A stretch of DNA of 64,000 nucleotides from Meconema thalassinum (taxonomy: Eukaryota; Arthropoda; Insecta; Orthoptera; Tettigoniidae). Below the pieces are notes generated by a model. The model saw nothing but the letters and a program-made list of their open reading frames with translations. It searched no databases and was not told the origin of the DNA. The position numbers and the translations under genes are program-made. Below are positions 60,271 to 64,000 of this stretch, in pieces; within the stretch, counting starts at the first letter, position 1; each line of letters opens with the position of its first letter. The stretch covers positions 287,985,065-288,049,064 of the forward strand of contig OX336395.1 of the NCBI GenBank assembly GCA_946902985.2, given 5' to 3'.

Positions 60271-62897
60271 CTAGCAAGTACCCGCGGCTTCGCACGCGTC
60301 ATAGTCTTTTCATATTGTTATTCCCTCCTTAGTAGATGTTTTCGACACACAACAAACATATCCCCAAAATATCATTCTTCTAACTTTAATAGTTTTGGTT
60401 AGTCGATGAGAGTGAATATTCAAAAATCCTTCCTTAGTGGACGTTTTTCTTCCAGAATTTCACCCCTCCCCATGGGCTCCTTAAATTGGATCTATGAAAA
60501 ACGGTCGAACCCCTATTTATTTATTTATTTATTTATTATTAAGCTGATTGTTTTCCTCTGAGTTTCAAACTCTGTTTTCCTCTGAGTTTCAAACTCCTCG
60601 CCTATGTCGATTAAGAGATGCACGCTCCGTTAGGAATCCTTCAACCCCCAATTTTCACCCCTTTCACCTCATAATATACACCATATCGATAAAACATTAG
60701 ACATATGTTTGCTTATTTTTATTAATTAATTTATATGCCGAATATCACATCCCGAAATGAAACAACTCGTGAGATATTGTTAATCAATGAAATGCAAGTT
60801 TTACCCCCTTAACACCCTTCAGAACATGAATATCCAAAAATCCATCCTTAGTGGACGTTTTCGACATACAACGATCATATCCCCCAATTTTTTTAAGTTT
60901 CTAACTGCAATAGGTTTGGCTGGGGGATGATGAGTGAATATCCAAAAATCCTTCCTTAGTGGACTTCCTTCCTCAGAATTTCACCCCTCCCCATGGGCCC
61001 CTTAAATTGGATTTATGAAACAACGGTCGACCACCTATTCACATATTTTTCAAGCTGATCCCCCCCCCCCCCCCCCGAGTTTCGTACTTTATGCCTCTGT
61101 CTTTTAATAGATACTTGCTCCGTTAGGATTCCTTCAACCCCCACTTGTCACTCATACACCTCATAATATACACTACATCGAAAAATACTCAGACATGTGT
61201 CTTCTTATTCTTAATGATGAGTTTATATGCCGAGTATCGCATCCCCCAAGGAAACCAGTCGGGAGATATTGTTATTCAATTAAATGCAGGTCTACACCTT
61301 TAACACCTCTTTAGAACCTGAATATCCAAAAATCCTTCCTTGGTGAACGTTTTCGATATACAACGAAAATAAACCCAAAATGTCATGTTTCTAACTTCAA
61401 TAATTTTGGTTGGGCGGTGATGAGTGTGTGAGTAAATCAGGACATTTTCTTTAATTTATTTTTCAGAATTTCACCCCTCTCATGAACCCCTTAAATTGGA
61501 TTTATGAAAAAAAACGGTCGAACACCTGTTTACTTACTTTTAAGATGTTCTTCCCACCTGAGTTTGATAAGTGAGTGAGTTAATCAGTTAGAACACTTTC
61601 TTTCCTGTTTTTTCCCCCAGAATTTCACCCCTCTCCAAGGGCCATATAATTGGAATAATGAAAAAACGTTCGAACCCCTATTTACTTATATTTTAAGCTG
61701 GTTTTCTTTCGCTCGAACACCTATTAACTTATTTTTAAGCTGTCTTTTTCCCCTGAGTTTGATGAGTAAGTGAGTTAGTCAGTAGTTAGGACACTTTCTC
61801 TCCTTTTCCCCCGAATTTCATCCCACCCCATTGGCCCCTTAAATGGAATTTATGAAAAAACGGTCGAACACCGATTTACTTATTTTATAAGGCTGTTTTT
61901 TCCGCTGAGTTTCAAACTTCTCGCCTATGTTGTTTAAGAGATACACGCTCCGATAGGAATCCTTCAAACCCCAATTTTTACCCCTTTCACCTTATATATA
62001 CACCACATCGAAAAACCCTTACACACATGTCTGCTTATTTTTAATGATTAGTTTATATGCCGAGTATCACATCCACAAATGAAACCACTCGTGAGATAAC
62101 GTTATTCAATAAAATGCAGGTTTAACCCCCTTAAGACCCCTTTAGAACCTGAATATCCAAAAATCCTGTCTTAGTGTACGGTTTTGACATACAACGAACA
62201 ACGAACATATCCCCAAAATCTCATGTTTCTAACTTCAATAATTTTGGCTGGGCGATGATGAGTGGAGTGAGTGAGTGAGTGAGTCAGGACATTTTCTTTC
62301 ATTTTTCTTCCAGAATTTCACCCCTCCCCAAGAACCCCTTAAATTTGAATTATGAAAAAACAACCTGTCGAACACTTATTTACTTATTTTTAAGCAGTTT
62401 TCTGTCCCTGAGTTTGAGGAATGAGTGAGTCAGTCAATCAGTTATGACACTTTCTTTCCTGTCCTCCCCCCCCCCCAGAATTTCACCCCTCCCCATGGGC
62501 CCCTTAAATTGGATTTATGAAAAAAGAAAACGAACGAACTCCTATTTACTTATCTTTTAAGCTGATTTTTTCCAGCTGAGTTTCAAACTCCTCGCCTATG
62601 TCGTTTAAGAGATACACGCTCCGTTAGGAATCCTTCAACACCCAATTTTCACCCCTTTCACCTCATAATATACACCACATCGAAAAACCCTCAGACACGT
62701 GTCTTCTTATTTTTAATGATGTGTTTATATGCCGAGTATCACATCCCCCCAATGAAAACCAATCGTGAGTTATTGTTATTCAATGAAATGTAGGTTTAAC
62801 CCCCTTAAGACCCCTTTTAGAACCTGAATATCAGAAAATCCTCCCTTAGTGGACGGTTTTGACATACAATGATCATTTCCCCAAAATGTCATGTTTC
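60271..62897 (-). mobile_element. R2 non-autonomous Helitron, copy 3 (truncated)
   Basis: Left end CTAG (60271-60274) then CAAGTACCCGCGGCTTCG. The body has R2 units with 'gctccgttaggaatcc'-like sites near 60625, 61117, 61948 and 62620. It stops in mid-unit at 'aaaatgtcatgtttc' (62897), where Polinton-terminus sequence begins, so its 5' end is lost. Confidence 0.75.
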
Positions 62898-62956
62898 TTG
62901 GCTTGGACTCACGCGGCGGCCATGACACTCGTTGGAACTCCTACTATCCCCCTACT
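62898..62956. repeat. Duplicated 59-bp right terminus of the palindromic element
   Basis: Identical to 33146-33204, ending CCCCCTACT and followed by the same gtattg. The identity continues into the flanking satellite to 63148 (matching 33396), about 251 bp in all, including the unusual hybrid monomer. This is therefore a copy of an existing junction, not an independent insertion. Confidence 0.92.
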
Positions 62957-64000
62957 GTATTGTAAAAAGGATTTACAAAGTCAGAAAAATTCCCTGAAGT
63001 GTACACAACATCTCACCCAAGTTTCATCGCTATCAGACAAATGGTATACGAACGCATACGGGACTTTGTTGAAACGATTCACGCGCTATCGCTCATTAAT
63101 TGAATCTACTCGTGCGCTACCAATTGTAAAATGGATTTACTAAATCAGAAATATTTGCGGGAGGGAAACAAAATTTCTACAAATTTCATTGCAATCTCAT
63201 GAATGGTATATGAACGCATACGGATTTTTTTTAACGATATGCGTGCTGTTTCTCATATGTTGAATCTACTCGTGAGCTACCTATTGTAGAAAGGATTTAC
63301 TAAGTCAGAAACCTTTCCTGGAGTGTGCACAACAAATCAACCTAACTTTCATAGCAATCGGATGAATGGTATATGAACGCATAAGGGGACTTTGTTTAAG
63401 CGATTCGCGTACCGTCGCTCATTTTTTGAATCTACTTGGGCGATACCTATTGTAAAGTGGATACACTAAGCCAGAAACATTCCCTGAATTGTACACAACA
63501 TCTCACCCAAGTTTCATCGCTATCAGACAAATGGTATACGAACGCATACGGGACTTTGTTGAAACGATTCACGCGCTATCGCTCATTAATTGGAATCTAC
63601 TCGTGCGCTACCAATTGTAAAATGGATTTACTAAATCAGACATATTTTTCGGGAGGGGAAACAACATTTCTCCAAATTTCATGGCAATCGCATGAATGGT
63701 ATATGAACGCATACGGATTTTTTTAAAACGATACGCGTGCAATTACTCATTTGTTGAATGTACTCGTGAGCTACATATTGTAAAAAGGATTTACTAAGTC
63801 AGAAACCTTTTTCTGGAGTGTGCACAACAAATCAACCCAAGTTTCATAGCAATCGGATGAATGGTATATGAACGCATACGGGACTTTGTTTAAGCGATTC
63901 GCGTACCGTCGCTCATTTTTTGAATCTACTTGGGCGATACCTATTGTAAAGTGGATATACTAAGCCAGAAACCTTCCCTGAAGTGTACACAACATCTCAC
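62957..64000 (+). repeat. Satellite flank copy, runs off the window
   Basis: After 63148 one extra trimer (about 500 bp) is present relative to 33396 onward. From about 63500 to 64000 the sequence again follows 33255-33760, including the shared variant 'ctacatattg'. The right side of the window therefore resumes a copy of satellite block 3. Confidence 0.88.

Overview
This is repeat-rich, AT-rich nuclear DNA of an invertebrate animal, probably an arthropod. There is no prokaryotic gene organisation. The window holds Polinton/Maverick DNA (protein-primed family B polymerase, long terminal repeats, 6-bp target duplications), Helitrons with hairpin + CTAG 3' ends, a decayed LINE reverse-transcriptase C-terminus of a type I associate with arthropods, tRNA-derived sequences and FLYWCH zinc-finger exons. 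The species cannot be named from the sequence. I found no intact ordinary host gene; most short open frames are periodic by-products of tandem repeats.

Layout. 1-4944: right part of 'Polinton A', with a 900-codon uninterrupted polymerase ORF running off the left edge and a 1.4-kb terminal region. 4945-43390: one large satellite array of about 163-bp monomers in about 490-bp trimers, which are themselves arranged in a 2931-bp super-period. Two elements interrupt it: a 3885-bp TG...CA insert (7425-11309, 4-bp duplication gtac) and a 13.9-kb, almost perfectly palindromic element (19281-33204, 6-bp duplication gtattg). 43414-44440: a Helitron 3' end with a broken helicase C-terminus, then a broken LINE fragment. 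44851-62897: a train of non-autonomous elements in three families, joined at TATATA-type junctions: R1 (GCTGACCCGG end, internal 163-bp repeats), R2 (GGTACCCGCGG end, internal 490-650-bp repeats) and R3 (about 690 bp, with a conserved inverted repeat and an RFX-type X-box). 62898-64000: a second copy of the palindrome's right 59 bp plus its satellite flank.

How the parts relate. The satellite monomer is the same sequence as the internal repeat of the R1 Helitrons, so the array looks like a Helitron-borne minisatellite that expanded. Two Polinton-type elements then landed in it. The palindrome shares its outer ~1.4 kb with Polinton A but carries no polymerase. Each ~6.95-kb arm instead carries two decayed FLYWCH-domain exons, an 11-bp minisatellite and tRNA-like sequences. 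I infer it is a non-autonomous relative that could have been mobilised by proteins of elements like Polinton A, and that it may have arisen by copy-back (snap-back) replication. The palindrome, its link to Polinton A, and the Helitron origin of the satellite are the observations most worth following up.
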